64,000 bases of DNA, taken from Chthonomonas calidirosea. GTDB lineage: Bacteria; Armatimonadota; Fimbriimonadia; Fimbriimonadales; Fimbriimonadaceae. Position 1 is the stretch's first letter. Each line of letters begins with the position of its first letter. Where the stretch lies: positions 1 through 64,000 of the forward strand of contig CAMCWC010000014.1 in NCBI GenBank assembly GCA_945882415.1, read 5' to 3'. The notes beneath the pieces were generated by a model. It did not search any database. It saw only the letters and a program-made list of their open reading frames with translations, and was not told where the DNA came from. This document shows positions 43,891 through 51,696 of the stretch, in pieces. The translations under genes were made by a program, and so were the position numbers.

Positions 43891-45426
43891 TTAGTGCCGG
43901 AAGTGCCGGGTTCCCGTAAAGACCATCGGAATCCCAAGTTCGTTCGCTTTCGCGATCACGTCTGGGTCCTTTTTGCTTCCGCCCGGTTGCACAATGGCAC
44001 CAATCTTCGCCGCCGCCGCAGTTTCAATGCTGTCCGGAAAAGGGAAGAACGCGTCGCTCGCGAGTCCTGCGCCGATCGCTCCTTCGCCTGCCTGCTCCAA
44101 CGATAGTCGAACAGATTGGACTCGATTCATCTGCCCTGCACCAACGCCGAGCAACCGATCAGCCTTGCCAACTACAATCGCGTTCGATTTGACGTGCGGG
44201 ATGATTCTCCACAAGAACCGGAGCGATGCCATCTGCTCCTCCGTAGGCTGAACTTCGGTCACGACTTGCCAATCCTTGCCCGGATCCTCGTCGGAATCTT
44301 GAATCAGGGCCCCGCCCCGAATCGTTCGCACGGTCAAGCCGGACTTCGGCTCTGGCAAAGGTGCCGTCAGCAGCCGAACCTCCTGCCCCCAACCTTTGCG
44401 CTCCTTAAACATTGCCAGCGCCTCGTCCGTAAAGCCAACCGCCACGATCACATCGAGCTTATTGCCCTTTGCCGTCATCGCACTTGCAGCTTCCGCGTCC
44501 AGAACCCCGTTGATCGCTACAACTCCGCCAAATGCGCTGATCGGATCAGCCACTCGGGCCAATTCAAATGCCTCGCCAAAAGTCGCCGCCGTCGCCGCAC
44601 CACACGGATTGCCGTGCTTGGTGATCGCACAAGAGATCGGCGGAAGATCCGCGACCAACTCCCAAGCACCGTCCGCGTCGTTCCAGTTGTTGTAACCCAT
44701 CTCCCAGCCCCACAGGCTGGTTGCATTCGCGAGCCCTTTTCCGGATAAAGGATCCAGATAAAGTGCCCCACGCTGGTGTGGATTCTCTCCGTACCGGAAC
44801 GGCTGAGCGCGTCGATATCCGACGGTGAGGGTCTCCGTGAACGCATCGAGGCCTGCCTTTTCCGTCATGTATCGGGCGATCATCGAGTCATAGAACGCGG
44901 TGTGACGGAACGCCTTTGCGGCCAACTCTCTTCGCAAACCTTCGCCGTCAATCGAACCAGCCAATGCTTCAATGACGCGTCCATAGTCCGCGGGATCAAC
45001 CACAACATAAGTGTTCGCGTGGTTCTTCGCGGCCGCACGAATCATGGCTGGACCGCCGATGTCAATCGATTCGACCGCCTCTTCAAAAGTGTGGGGGCCG
45101 GAAACAGTCTGCTCGAAAGCGTACAGATTAACGCCGACGACCGAAATCGGAACCATCTTCAGGGATTCCATCGCCGACCGATGCTCTGCCAGCCGGAGGT
45201 CGCCGAGAATCCCACCGTGGATCAGTGGGTGTAGGGTCTTGACTCGCCCGTCAAGGGTTTCCGGAAAGCCGGTGACTTGCGCAACGTCGGCAACGGTTAA
45301 ACCAGCCTCTCGCAGGCGAGTTGCGGTCCCGCCGGTGCTGATAACTTCAAAGTTCAAACCTTGGAGGGCCTGAGCGAATTCGACGATGCCGGTTTTGTCG
45401 GTAACGGAAAGAAGCGCGCGTGTCAT
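43891..45426 (-). CDS. purH: Bifunctional AICAR formyltransferase / IMP cyclohydrolase
   Basis: PurH performs the last two steps of purine synthesis, from AICAR to IMP, using 10-formyl-THF. The 511-residue product begins with the MGS-like cyclohydrolase domain (ALLSVTDKTGIVEFA, ISTGGTA, GRVKTLHPLIHGGIL). It continues with the formyltransferase domain (FRYGENPHQRGALY, AITKHGNPCGAA, SDAFFPFPDSIETAAAAKIGAIVQPGGSKKD) and ends in VFTGTRHFRH. The length is normal. Confidence 0.95.
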   Translation of the reverse strand: MTRALLSVTDKTGIVEFAQALQGLNFEVISTGGTATRLREAGLTVADVAQVTGFPETLDGRVKTLHPLIHGGILGDLRLAEHRSAMESLKMVPISVVGVNLYAFEQTVSGPHTFEEAVESIDIGGPAMIRAAAKNHANTYVVVDPADYGRVIEALAGSIDGEGLRRELAAKAFRHTAFYDSMIARYMTEKAGLDAFTETLTVGYRRAQPFRYGENPHQRGALYLDPLSGKGLANATSLWGWEMGYNNWNDADGAWELVADLPPISCAITKHGNPCGAATAATFGEAFELARVADPISAFGGVVAINGVLDAEAASAMTAKGNKLDVIVAVGFTDEALAMFKERKGWGQEVRLLTAPLPEPKSGLTVRTIRGGALIQDSDEDPGKDWQVVTEVQPTEEQMASLRFLWRIIPHVKSNAIVVGKADRLLGVGAGQMNRVQSVRLSLEQAGEGAIGAGLASDAFFPFPDSIETAAAAKIGAIVQPGGSKKDPDVIAKANELGIPMVFTGTRHFRH

Positions 45427-45443
45427 AGCTATGCGTGGAACGG

Positions 45444-47075
45444 TTATCGTCCGGCCGTTGAAGGACCGGTTGTGCCGCCGGTGGTGATATCTCCCGGTGG
45501 TGTTGTGCCAACTCCCGGCGATCCGCCGTCGGTTGCCGGTGGCGGTACATCAGGCTTGTCGATGTACTCAATCGTGATCTGGCGCGGCAATCGCCGTCCC
45601 CGATCATCGATCGCGGTCAACGTGAAGGTGGTCTTCGCGTCGATCGTAAATTCGCGCTCACCCTTGAGCTCAACTTCAAACTGTTCGCCGGTTGAAGACT
45701 TCAGTTCAACCCGCGCTGCTCGCGTCACCTGCCAAGAAATCGAAACGGCATTGTCAAACGGCTCAACTCTCGTTTTGTTCGCGGTGAACTCGAGAATCTG
45801 CGCTTCCGATTCATCGTAAACCTGAATCTGAATCGACTTCACCGTGGCGATCCCTAGTTTGTTCTTGGCGCTGATCTCGTACGTGTAGGGCCCAGGAACT
45901 GTGTCGGTCGGAATTGCAACTTCAACGCGGCTGAGCGTGGTGTCAATGTCCTTGTTCCCAGGTCCGAGGGTTGCCGAAACAACCGCGGAACTGAATTTGT
46001 AATTCAAGAAGAACGAACTGCCCACCCGAACGCGAGTTGCCGACGCCTTCAGTGATAGGATTTGCGGTTCGGGAACAACCTCCGGCTCGGCGATCTTGAT
46101 CGTGACCGGATCCGACTTGGTGGTCATGTTGTCCCGCTTTGCCTGGGCAAAAATCGTTACCGAGTCTTTCTGCTCAACCTTGAAAGTGAAGACGCCTTCT
46201 GGGTTGCCATTTTCAAGCAAGACCGTTCCATCCTCAAGAATCAGATTCACGCGGCTACGTTCGGAGGATTCCCAACTGAGCTTAACTTCATCGCCACGGG
46301 TGACCTGCAAAAGATCGGCGCGCAAACCCACCGCCGGTGGCTTCGGCATGTTGATAAACCAGAGGAACGCGAGAAGCGCAGCAATGACAATCGCGGCGAG
46401 GCTGCCGGGCGTCAAAAGTGACCGCTGTTCAAGCTGACCCTGCGTTACCGCAGAAACGGAGCCGTGCTCAACGCTCCGCGCGGTGACGCTAAATCCGATC
46501 AATCGGCTCTGCGCGATCACGTTTGTCTTTCGCGGTTTGACCTCGACGGAAACGGTTTTCGTCTGGCCCGGTCCGAGTTGGATGCGTTCGTCGCTAAACT
46601 CGTATGCGCAGGCATCTTCGGGATCGCTACCCACCAGTTGAACCGTGTGCGGCGTGTTGCCGAGGTTCATGACCGATAGCTCGAAAACGTTCCGCTTCGT
46701 CGTCGGCGATACGTAACCCTTGCGTGGGTTCACCTCCATGCTCAGGGTATGGAACGGCTTGATTTCCAGGATGCCCTGCGCCTGTCGGGTCTCTCCTGTC
46801 CCGAGGCTTCGAACTTTGACAACGAATGGATAGTGACCGGCTAGGCTCTCGCTCTCTCGCGGTGGTTTGAAGAACGCCTTTTCCTCGGCGGTTTCGCCGG
46901 GTCGAACTTCAATTTCTGGAACGGGAATTGCCTTCCAAACGGTGTCGATGCCCTCAATCTCGATCTCAAATCGGTCCGATTCGGCGCCGCGATTTGTGAT
47001 GGAGATAGACAGTGGAGTCGTGGTTCCCGCTTCCACCGGCACCACGTCCTGACTCAGGAGGACGCTGAAGCTCAT
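45444..47075 (-). CDS. Membrane protein with repeated Ig-like domains
   Basis: A 543-residue protein starting at ATG 47075 (MSFSVLLSQ); the frame is open to 47099. The first 230 residues look like two beta-sandwich domains of NEW3/CARDB type (TPLSISITNRGAESDRFEIEI, ELSVMNLGNTPHTVQL). One hydrophobic helix (LAAIVIAALLAFLWFI, near 235) follows, then three or four further Ig-like repeats, each beginning with a short IL-type strand. The C-terminus is a Pro/Gly/Thr-rich tail. No signal peptide is visible, so topology is unclear. Confidence 0.75.
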   Translation of the reverse strand: MSFSVLLSQDVVPVEAGTTTPLSISITNRGAESDRFEIEIEGIDTVWKAIPVPEIEVRPGETAEEKAFFKPPRESESLAGHYPFVVKVRSLGTGETRQAQGILEIKPFHTLSMEVNPRKGYVSPTTKRNVFELSVMNLGNTPHTVQLVGSDPEDACAYEFSDERIQLGPGQTKTVSVEVKPRKTNVIAQSRLIGFSVTARSVEHGSVSAVTQGQLEQRSLLTPGSLAAIVIAALLAFLWFINMPKPPAVGLRADLLQVTRGDEVKLSWESSERSRVNLILEDGTVLLENGNPEGVFTFKVEQKDSVTIFAQAKRDNMTTKSDPVTIKIAEPEVVPEPQILSLKASATRVRVGSSFFLNYKFSSAVVSATLGPGNKDIDTTLSRVEVAIPTDTVPGPYTYEISAKNKLGIATVKSIQIQVYDESEAQILEFTANKTRVEPFDNAVSISWQVTRAARVELKSSTGEQFEVELKGEREFTIDAKTTFTLTAIDDRGRRLPRQITIEYIDKPDVPPPATDGGSPGVGTTPPGDITTGGTTGPSTAGR

Positions 47076-47133
47076 CGAATGGCAGGGTACCAGACCCATT
47101 CGTCATGCAAGAAGGATCACGCACAATCGTATT

Positions 47134-48369
47134 GTGAAGACCGCCGAAATCGTCTCTGTAGGCACCGAGCTCCTGCTAGGGCAAATCATCGATACCCATG
47201 CCCCGGTAATGGCGCAAATCCTTGCGGAGTGCGGGATTGGTTGCCAACGGCGCTCCACGATTGGCGATAACTTTAACCGCCTGACCGATGCCTTGCGCGA
47301 GAGCCTTAGCCGGGCGGATGTTCTGGTGACCATCGGCGGTCTAGGTCCAACCATGGATGACCTCACCCGCGATGCCATTGCGGCCGCGCTTGGCGATAGC
47401 CTGGTTCGAGACGAAGCTTACGAGGCCGAACTTCGCGCCTGGTTTGCAAGCCGGAACTATGAGTTTGCCGAGTCGAATGCGAAGCAAGCCGATCGACCCG
47501 AGTCTGGCGTTACGATAAAGAACCCGTTCGGCACCGCTCCCGGCCTGCTTTGCCAAAAGAATGGCAAAGTCGTCATCGCCCTCCCAGGGCCCAAAGGCGA
47601 ATTCGTGCCGATGGCGCAAGGGCCGGTTCGAGAATTTCTTGAGACCCTCGGCGGCGGGGTGATCCACTCGCGAGTTCTGCGCGTAATTGGGATCGGCGAA
47701 AGCATGGTTGAGCAAATGCTCGAGGAACTCATGGATGCCGAGAATCCCACCGTGGCGCCTTATGCGCACACTGGCGAAGTCCACCTGCGTGTGACCGCTC
47801 GGGCAAAGACAAAGGCCGAAGCCAATGTCCTGATCGATCCCGTAGAAGCCCAGATTCGATCGATCTTGGGCGATCACTTGTACGGCACCGATGACACCAC
47901 CCTCGAGGAGAGTTTGCTGCGAGTACTCGAGTCGAAAGGACAAACCGTTGCCGTTGCCGAAAGCATGACCGGCGGACAACTTGCGGGGCGGTTGACCGCC
48001 GTCCCTGGCGCTTCGAAGGTGTTTATCGGCGGCTGGGTCACCTACACCGTTTCGATGAAGGAGAACGCCCTTGGTATTCCTGGAGACCTGATTTCGGAGC
48101 ACGGACCCGTAAGCGCGGCCGTGGCCGAGCAGATGGCCATCGCTGCCCGAATTCGATCGGGTGCCACTTTCGGAATCGCCATCACCGGCAATGCTGGACC
48201 GACTGCGGACGTGGACGGAAAACCGGTTGGCTTAGTCTTCATTTCGACATCCACTCAGACCGGAACCAAGGTCGAGGAATTGAAGCTACGCGGAACCCGA
48301 GAAGACATCCAGCGCCGTGCTACCCAGACCGCCCTTAGCTTGCTCCTCGATGTAGCGAAAGTTCTCTAA
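47134..48369 (+). CDS. cinA: CinA-like protein (competence/damage-inducible family)
   Basis: A 411-residue CinA: the N-terminal MoCF-like domain with EIVSVGTELLLGQIIDT and VTIGGLGPTMDDLTRDAI, and the C-terminal PncC-type domain with VAVAESMTGGQLAGRL and FGIAITGNAGPTADVDGKPVG. It acts as NMN deamidase and ADP-ribose pyrophosphatase in several bacteria. Translation begins at GTG 47134; CACAAT six bases before it could be a -10 box. Divergent from the Ig-like protein gene and convergent with the lipoprotein gene, sharing four bases. Confidence 0.92.
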   Translation: MKTAEIVSVGTELLLGQIIDTHAPVMAQILAECGIGCQRRSTIGDNFNRLTDALRESLSRADVLVTIGGLGPTMDDLTRDAIAAALGDSLVRDEAYEAELRAWFASRNYEFAESNAKQADRPESGVTIKNPFGTAPGLLCQKNGKVVIALPGPKGEFVPMAQGPVREFLETLGGGVIHSRVLRVIGIGESMVEQMLEELMDAENPTVAPYAHTGEVHLRVTARAKTKAEANVLIDPVEAQIRSILGDHLYGTDDTTLEESLLRVLESKGQTVAVAESMTGGQLAGRLTAVPGASKVFIGGWVTYTVSMKENALGIPGDLISEHGPVSAAVAEQMAIAARIRSGATFGIAITGNAGPTADVDGKPVGLVFISTSTQTGTKVEELKLRGTREDIQRRATQTALSLLLDVAKVL

Positions 48370-49589
48370 GGGATCGGTTCGAGCACTAAATCTGGGGCAA
48401 GGCCCGACTGGTCGGTCTCGCCCCCGTTATCCTGCCCATCCGCTCCCACGCTGTACACCCGCGTGAATCGACCGTCAGGCAAAAATCCGAAGTCGGTTCC
48501 GCTGAACGGGTCAGTTCGAACGGCCTCGCTGAACTTTGTGATCGAAACCGGCGCGTTCTGATCTAGCAATCGTGCTCGTTCAAGCATCGTTGCGATGATC
48601 AGCAAGCGAGTACGCGCAACCATCCGGTCATATTTGCTGAACATCGGGGTCCACGTGCCCAGATAGTGCGCTGCCACCTTTCGCCACACGCGCTTGTCGT
48701 CAAACTCTTTCGGCTTCCGCTTGCTTGCGCCCTTCTCCGAATGCTCTAGCGCTTGCTTGACGCGCTCTTGCCGTTCCGCTTCTAATCCGGCAAAGAAGGC
48801 CGCGTTCTTGTCTCCGCCCTTGTTCGATTTCAGGTACTTGGCAATCGTATCGCCATCGGGCAAGAAGGTTTTCTCAATCGTTGCCCAGTCGTCCTTCTGC
48901 ACTTGGCTCGCGAGCAACCCAAGCGAAACGGACTGGTTCTTGCCTTCGTTTTCAATCGTCGGTTTCAAACTCGGCGAGCGGGCAAGCACGGCTTTCAGTC
49001 CCCCAACGTATTTCCAAAGCTGAGAAACGGTGAGTCGGTTGAGCAACGGCATGCTGGCAACGCGAATCTCGTCCGCAATCGTAGAGCCCAAGTCGAGATC
49101 AATCGCGTCTCCGCCCATAAGGTCGAAGGCAAATTTCATTCCATCGATGCTGAGGGCCTGTGCCTCGTCAAGCTTTCCGGCCGCGATGGCATCGGCAATC
49201 TGCCACGTAAAGATTCGGCCAAGTAGCCGCCAGGACGCTCGGCGCGAAACCATCTCCGGACTGCCGACCGAGCCCTGAGCGCTGTAATCCCAAGTGCATT
49301 TCAGCTTCGTACCACTACGAACCATGGCAATCGCTTTGGCCCCTTTGGTCGTTGCGGTGGCGCGTTGGGTCTCGTAAAACTTGGTCGCCGTGATCAAATT
49401 CGGGAGCGACCGCTGGACCTCAAGGGCTGCTAAACCGTACCGGTCAAACGCATCTTGCGTTCCCGAAACCGGCTGTCTCAGCGTCTCGGGTGCCGGAAAC
49501 GTCGGCATCGTCGCTTTCGCCCCGAACTGGCATCCGGTCCCGATTCCAAGAGTCGCCAGCCCTACCATCCATGGCAATGCGCGTCGCAT
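48366..49589 (-). CDS. Lipoprotein of unknown function
   Basis: The 407-residue product has a lipoprotein signal (LPWMVGLATLGIGTGC, cysteine near residue 20). The long middle region is alpha-helical, with hydrophobic and charged alternation (for example LLGRIFTWQIADAIAAGKLDEAQAL). The C-terminus carries DPFSGTDFGFLPDGRFTRVYSVGADGQDNGG, a tail often seen in Planctomycete- and Armatimonad-type secreted proteins. No catalytic motif. Divergent from the nucleotidyltransferase gene. Confidence 0.72.
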   Translation of the reverse strand: MRRALPWMVGLATLGIGTGCQFGAKATMPTFPAPETLRQPVSGTQDAFDRYGLAALEVQRSLPNLITATKFYETQRATATTKGAKAIAMVRSGTKLKCTWDYSAQGSVGSPEMVSRRASWRLLGRIFTWQIADAIAAGKLDEAQALSIDGMKFAFDLMGGDAIDLDLGSTIADEIRVASMPLLNRLTVSQLWKYVGGLKAVLARSPSLKPTIENEGKNQSVSLGLLASQVQKDDWATIEKTFLPDGDTIAKYLKSNKGGDKNAAFFAGLEAERQERVKQALEHSEKGASKRKPKEFDDKRVWRKVAAHYLGTWTPMFSKYDRMVARTRLLIIATMLERARLLDQNAPVSITKFSEAVRTDPFSGTDFGFLPDGRFTRVYSVGADGQDNGGETDQSGLAPDLVLEPIP

Positions 49590-49682
49590 TTCGAGAATCT
49601 ACCGTACACCAGCCACCCGGGCGTTCCCTTCCGAACGGTTGGGGGGTTAGACTAGCCGAAGTTTCGTCTGGAGACCTATGGA

Positions 49683-50612
49683 ATGAAAGGTGTAATTCTT
49701 GCTGCCGGAAAAGGAAGTCGTTTGTATCCCGCCACGCACATCGTGCCTAAGCCGCTGTTGCCGATGGCAAACCGGATCACCCTGCACTACGCCCTGGATC
49801 GGTTGACCGAGATGGGCATCAAGGACATCTGCGTCGTCGTTGGCGAGAATGAACCGAAAATGCGGGCTGCCCTCGGCGATGGTTCCGATTACGGTGTGAA
49901 CCTTTCGTATGTTCGCCAAACCGAACCCAAGGGCCTTGCCCATGCGGTCGGGTTTGCAAAGGAGTTCGTCGGCGATGACACTTTTGCGCTGTACCTTGGC
50001 GACGCCATCTACGGCTCCGGCTTCGCGGAACACAAGAAGAAGTTTGAAGAATCCGGGGCGGCAAACCTCAACATCGTGAAACCTGTGCCGGACCCTTCCC
50101 GATTTGGCGTTGCCAATGTCGAAGGCGATCGAATTGTCAAGCTCGTGGAGAAGCCTAAGAATCCGGAGTCCAATCTTGCTATGGCCGGGCTCTACTTCTT
50201 CGGCCCTGAGCTATGGTCGGTGTTGCCCGACCTGCAGCCAAGCGGACGAGGTGAGTACGAAATCACCGATGCGATTCAGATGTTGATCGACCGAGGACAC
50301 TTGGTTCTCGCGGGCGAGTTCGATGATGCTTGGTTCGATACCGGAACCTTGGATTCCTATCTCGAAACCACTGCCTACCTCGCGAAGGGTGAAAACCTCA
50401 TCGCGGGAACGGTGAACGGCGAAATTGGGTCTGGCGTAGTTATCGGTGAGGGTGCAGAACTGACCTGCGAAAAAATTGAGGATTCCGTCATTCTTCCTGG
50501 GGCAAAAGTCTCAGTGAGCGGCGTCATCCGGCACTCGCTCATTGGCGGTACGGTCAATTCCACTGGTTCGGTTGAGAGCCAAATATTGCATGGTGACTAT
50601 CAAGGCGAATAA
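49683..50612 (+). CDS. Sugar-phosphate nucleotidyltransferase (RmlA-like)
   Basis: The 309-residue enzyme has the N-terminal signature GVILAAGKGSRLYPATHIVPKPLLPMAN with the uridylyl/thymidylyl-binding lysine, YLGDAIYGSG with metal aspartate, VEKPKNPESNLAMAGLYFF and the DTGTLDSYLE segment. A C-terminal tail forms left-handed beta-helix turns (GEIGSGVVIGEGAEL), as in long-type RmlA or GlmU-like enzymes. It would make an NDP-sugar, probably dTDP- or UDP-glucose, for surface polysaccharide. The following lipoprotein gene overlaps its end by 23 bases. Confidence 0.88.
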   Translation: MKGVILAAGKGSRLYPATHIVPKPLLPMANRITLHYALDRLTEMGIKDICVVVGENEPKMRAALGDGSDYGVNLSYVRQTEPKGLAHAVGFAKEFVGDDTFALYLGDAIYGSGFAEHKKKFEESGAANLNIVKPVPDPSRFGVANVEGDRIVKLVEKPKNPESNLAMAGLYFFGPELWSVLPDLQPSGRGEYEITDAIQMLIDRGHLVLAGEFDDAWFDTGTLDSYLETTAYLAKGENLIAGTVNGEIGSGVVIGEGAELTCEKIEDSVILPGAKVSVSGVIRHSLIGGTVNSTGSVESQILHGDYQGE

Positions 50613-51177
50613 AGCGCTCAGCGGATTTCTGCTGGCTGGCATCTTGGCCCTCACCGGTTGCCAGCTCCAAAATCGGATCACCGGGCAGCGCGAGCTTGAT
50701 CGCACAGAAGCCCTTCTCCGGGCGGCGTGGCTTAACGCAAACGAAGAGGCCTTGCGACTCTCCGCTGCGAGCTCGCTCCAGGCGAAAATCGTTGCGCGAG
50801 ACGAGCTCGTTGACTTGCAGGCCCAAATTGCAAACACGCGAAAGCCGAAGTCGATGGACAACTTGCGACTGGCATACGTTGAGGAGCACATCGCGAAGCT
50901 GGATGCGGCCATCCAAGTGGACGAGGCGAAGCAACAATTGGACCGCCGACTGAAAGAAGCAAAGTCTTGGCCGGAAAACTTAAAAAAATCGAGCGCTCAA
51001 GTTCGTCAAATCCTGGAGAAAACGGATGATCAGGTCCAGTCATTAATGGCCGAGATCGAAGAGGGCCAGAGCAACTACAAGGCCGCCGAGAACACGATGA
51101 ACGAAATCTGGGGTCGGCTCAAAACGGCCGGAGCCATTCTCCCGAATTCAAAATCAGGTCAAGACAAACAAAAATAG
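50590..51177 (+). CDS. Coiled-coil lipoprotein of unknown function
   Basis: I start at ATG 50590, just inside the end of the nucleotidyltransferase gene, because it begins a lipoprotein signal (LSGFLLAGILALTGC, cysteine near 24); the frame is open to 50542. The mature part of about 170 residues is nearly all charged helix with heptad-like repeats (EEHIAKLDAAIQVDEAKQQL, ILEKTDDQVQSLMAEIEE), so a coiled-coil periplasmic protein is likely. A strong hairpin overlaps the stop codon. Confidence 0.75.
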   Translation: MVTIKANKALSGFLLAGILALTGCQLQNRITGQRELDRTEALLRAAWLNANEEALRLSAASSLQAKIVARDELVDLQAQIANTRKPKSMDNLRLAYVEEHIAKLDAAIQVDEAKQQLDRRLKEAKSWPENLKKSSAQVRQILEKTDDQVQSLMAEIEEGQSNYKAAENTMNEIWGRLKTAGAILPNSKSGQDKQK

Positions 51178-51202
51178 GTCACCAGAGCAAGCTCTGGTGA
51201 CC
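51177..51202 (-). terminator. Hairpin between the two lipoprotein genes
   Basis: GGTCACCAGAGC (51177-51188) and its complement (51191-51202) form a perfect 12-bp stem with an AA loop. On the minus strand the stem is followed by TATTTTTG, so it looks like an intrinsic terminator of the small leftward lipoprotein gene; on the plus strand it may also end the preceding gene. Confidence 0.65.
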
Positions 51203-51222
51203 CGGTCGTTGAACCGAAAGGC

Positions 51223-51363
51223 TTATTCGCCTTCTGGCTTTTCGGCTGGCGTCTTGGTTTCTGCTGGCTTGGTTTCGCCCTCAGCTGCTGGCTGGCTGCA
51301 GCCAGCGAGAATGCCACCGATAACGGCGAATGCGAATGCGAATGCGAAAATCTTCTTGGTCAT
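51223..51363 (-). CDS. Small lipoprotein (46 residues)
   Basis: A short gene read on the minus strand from ATG 51363 to TAA 51223. It begins MTKKIFAFAFAFAVIGGILAGC, a basic start, a hydrophobic run and a lipobox ILAGC at residue 22, and continues with a Glu/Lys/Pro/Ala-rich tail including TKPAETKTPAEKPEGE. GGAG seven bases before the ATG is a good ribosome site and a strong terminator follows at 51177-51202. The hydrophobic part is encoded by a three-fold 6-bp repeat of Ala-Phe codons, which could vary in length. Function unknown, probably a tiny envelope lipoprotein. Confidence 0.8.
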   Translation of the reverse strand: MTKKIFAFAFAFAVIGGILAGCSQPAAEGETKPAETKTPAEKPEGE

Positions 51364-51696
51364 AACTAATCTCCTCTTGCTTGATTCAGCCTAGGACTTC
51401 GTTTGCGAACATTCGAACCTAACCAGACTGGATTGCACCGAGATTATAGACAAGAATTCCGATATCCGCAACGGTGAGTGAAATTTCTCTGCCATATGTC
51501 CCGCTTTTTCTGGGTAACTTACGGTTTCGATGGGCGGGCAGCACATCCCTACAAACCTAATTCCGAGCGAAAACGGCCGCCGTTTTCGGATGTCTCGTCG
51601 GAGCTAGGGGAGCTGGGCTTGCCTTCTGAACCTTCCTGCCTCCCCGAAATTTCCTTGTCCTTTCATTTCTCCACGCCCGGTCCATCGAGAATCTGA
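51364..51696. other. Leader region of the argD-argF gene
   Basis: No gene is convincing here; the open stretch from 51478 has no ribosome site and no protein-like pattern. A hairpin at 51568-51588 lies about 110 bases before the start codon. Pyrimidine-rich DNA precedes the ATG, with no obvious strong Shine-Dalgarno sequence. No ArgR-type box could be recognised. Confidence 0.4.
51568..51588 (+). promoter_or_regulatory. Stem-loop in the argD-argF leader
   Basis: CGAAAACGG (51568-51576) and CCGTTTTCG (51580-51588) form a perfect 9-bp stem with a CCG loop. There is no T run after it, so an operator or RNA structure is as likely as an attenuator. Confidence 0.35.

Noticed and set aside
51478-51696. 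72-codon open frame directly before the argD-argF start
   Set aside because: It simply runs into the leader, with no ribosome site and proline/serine-rich random composition; treated as leader DNA.
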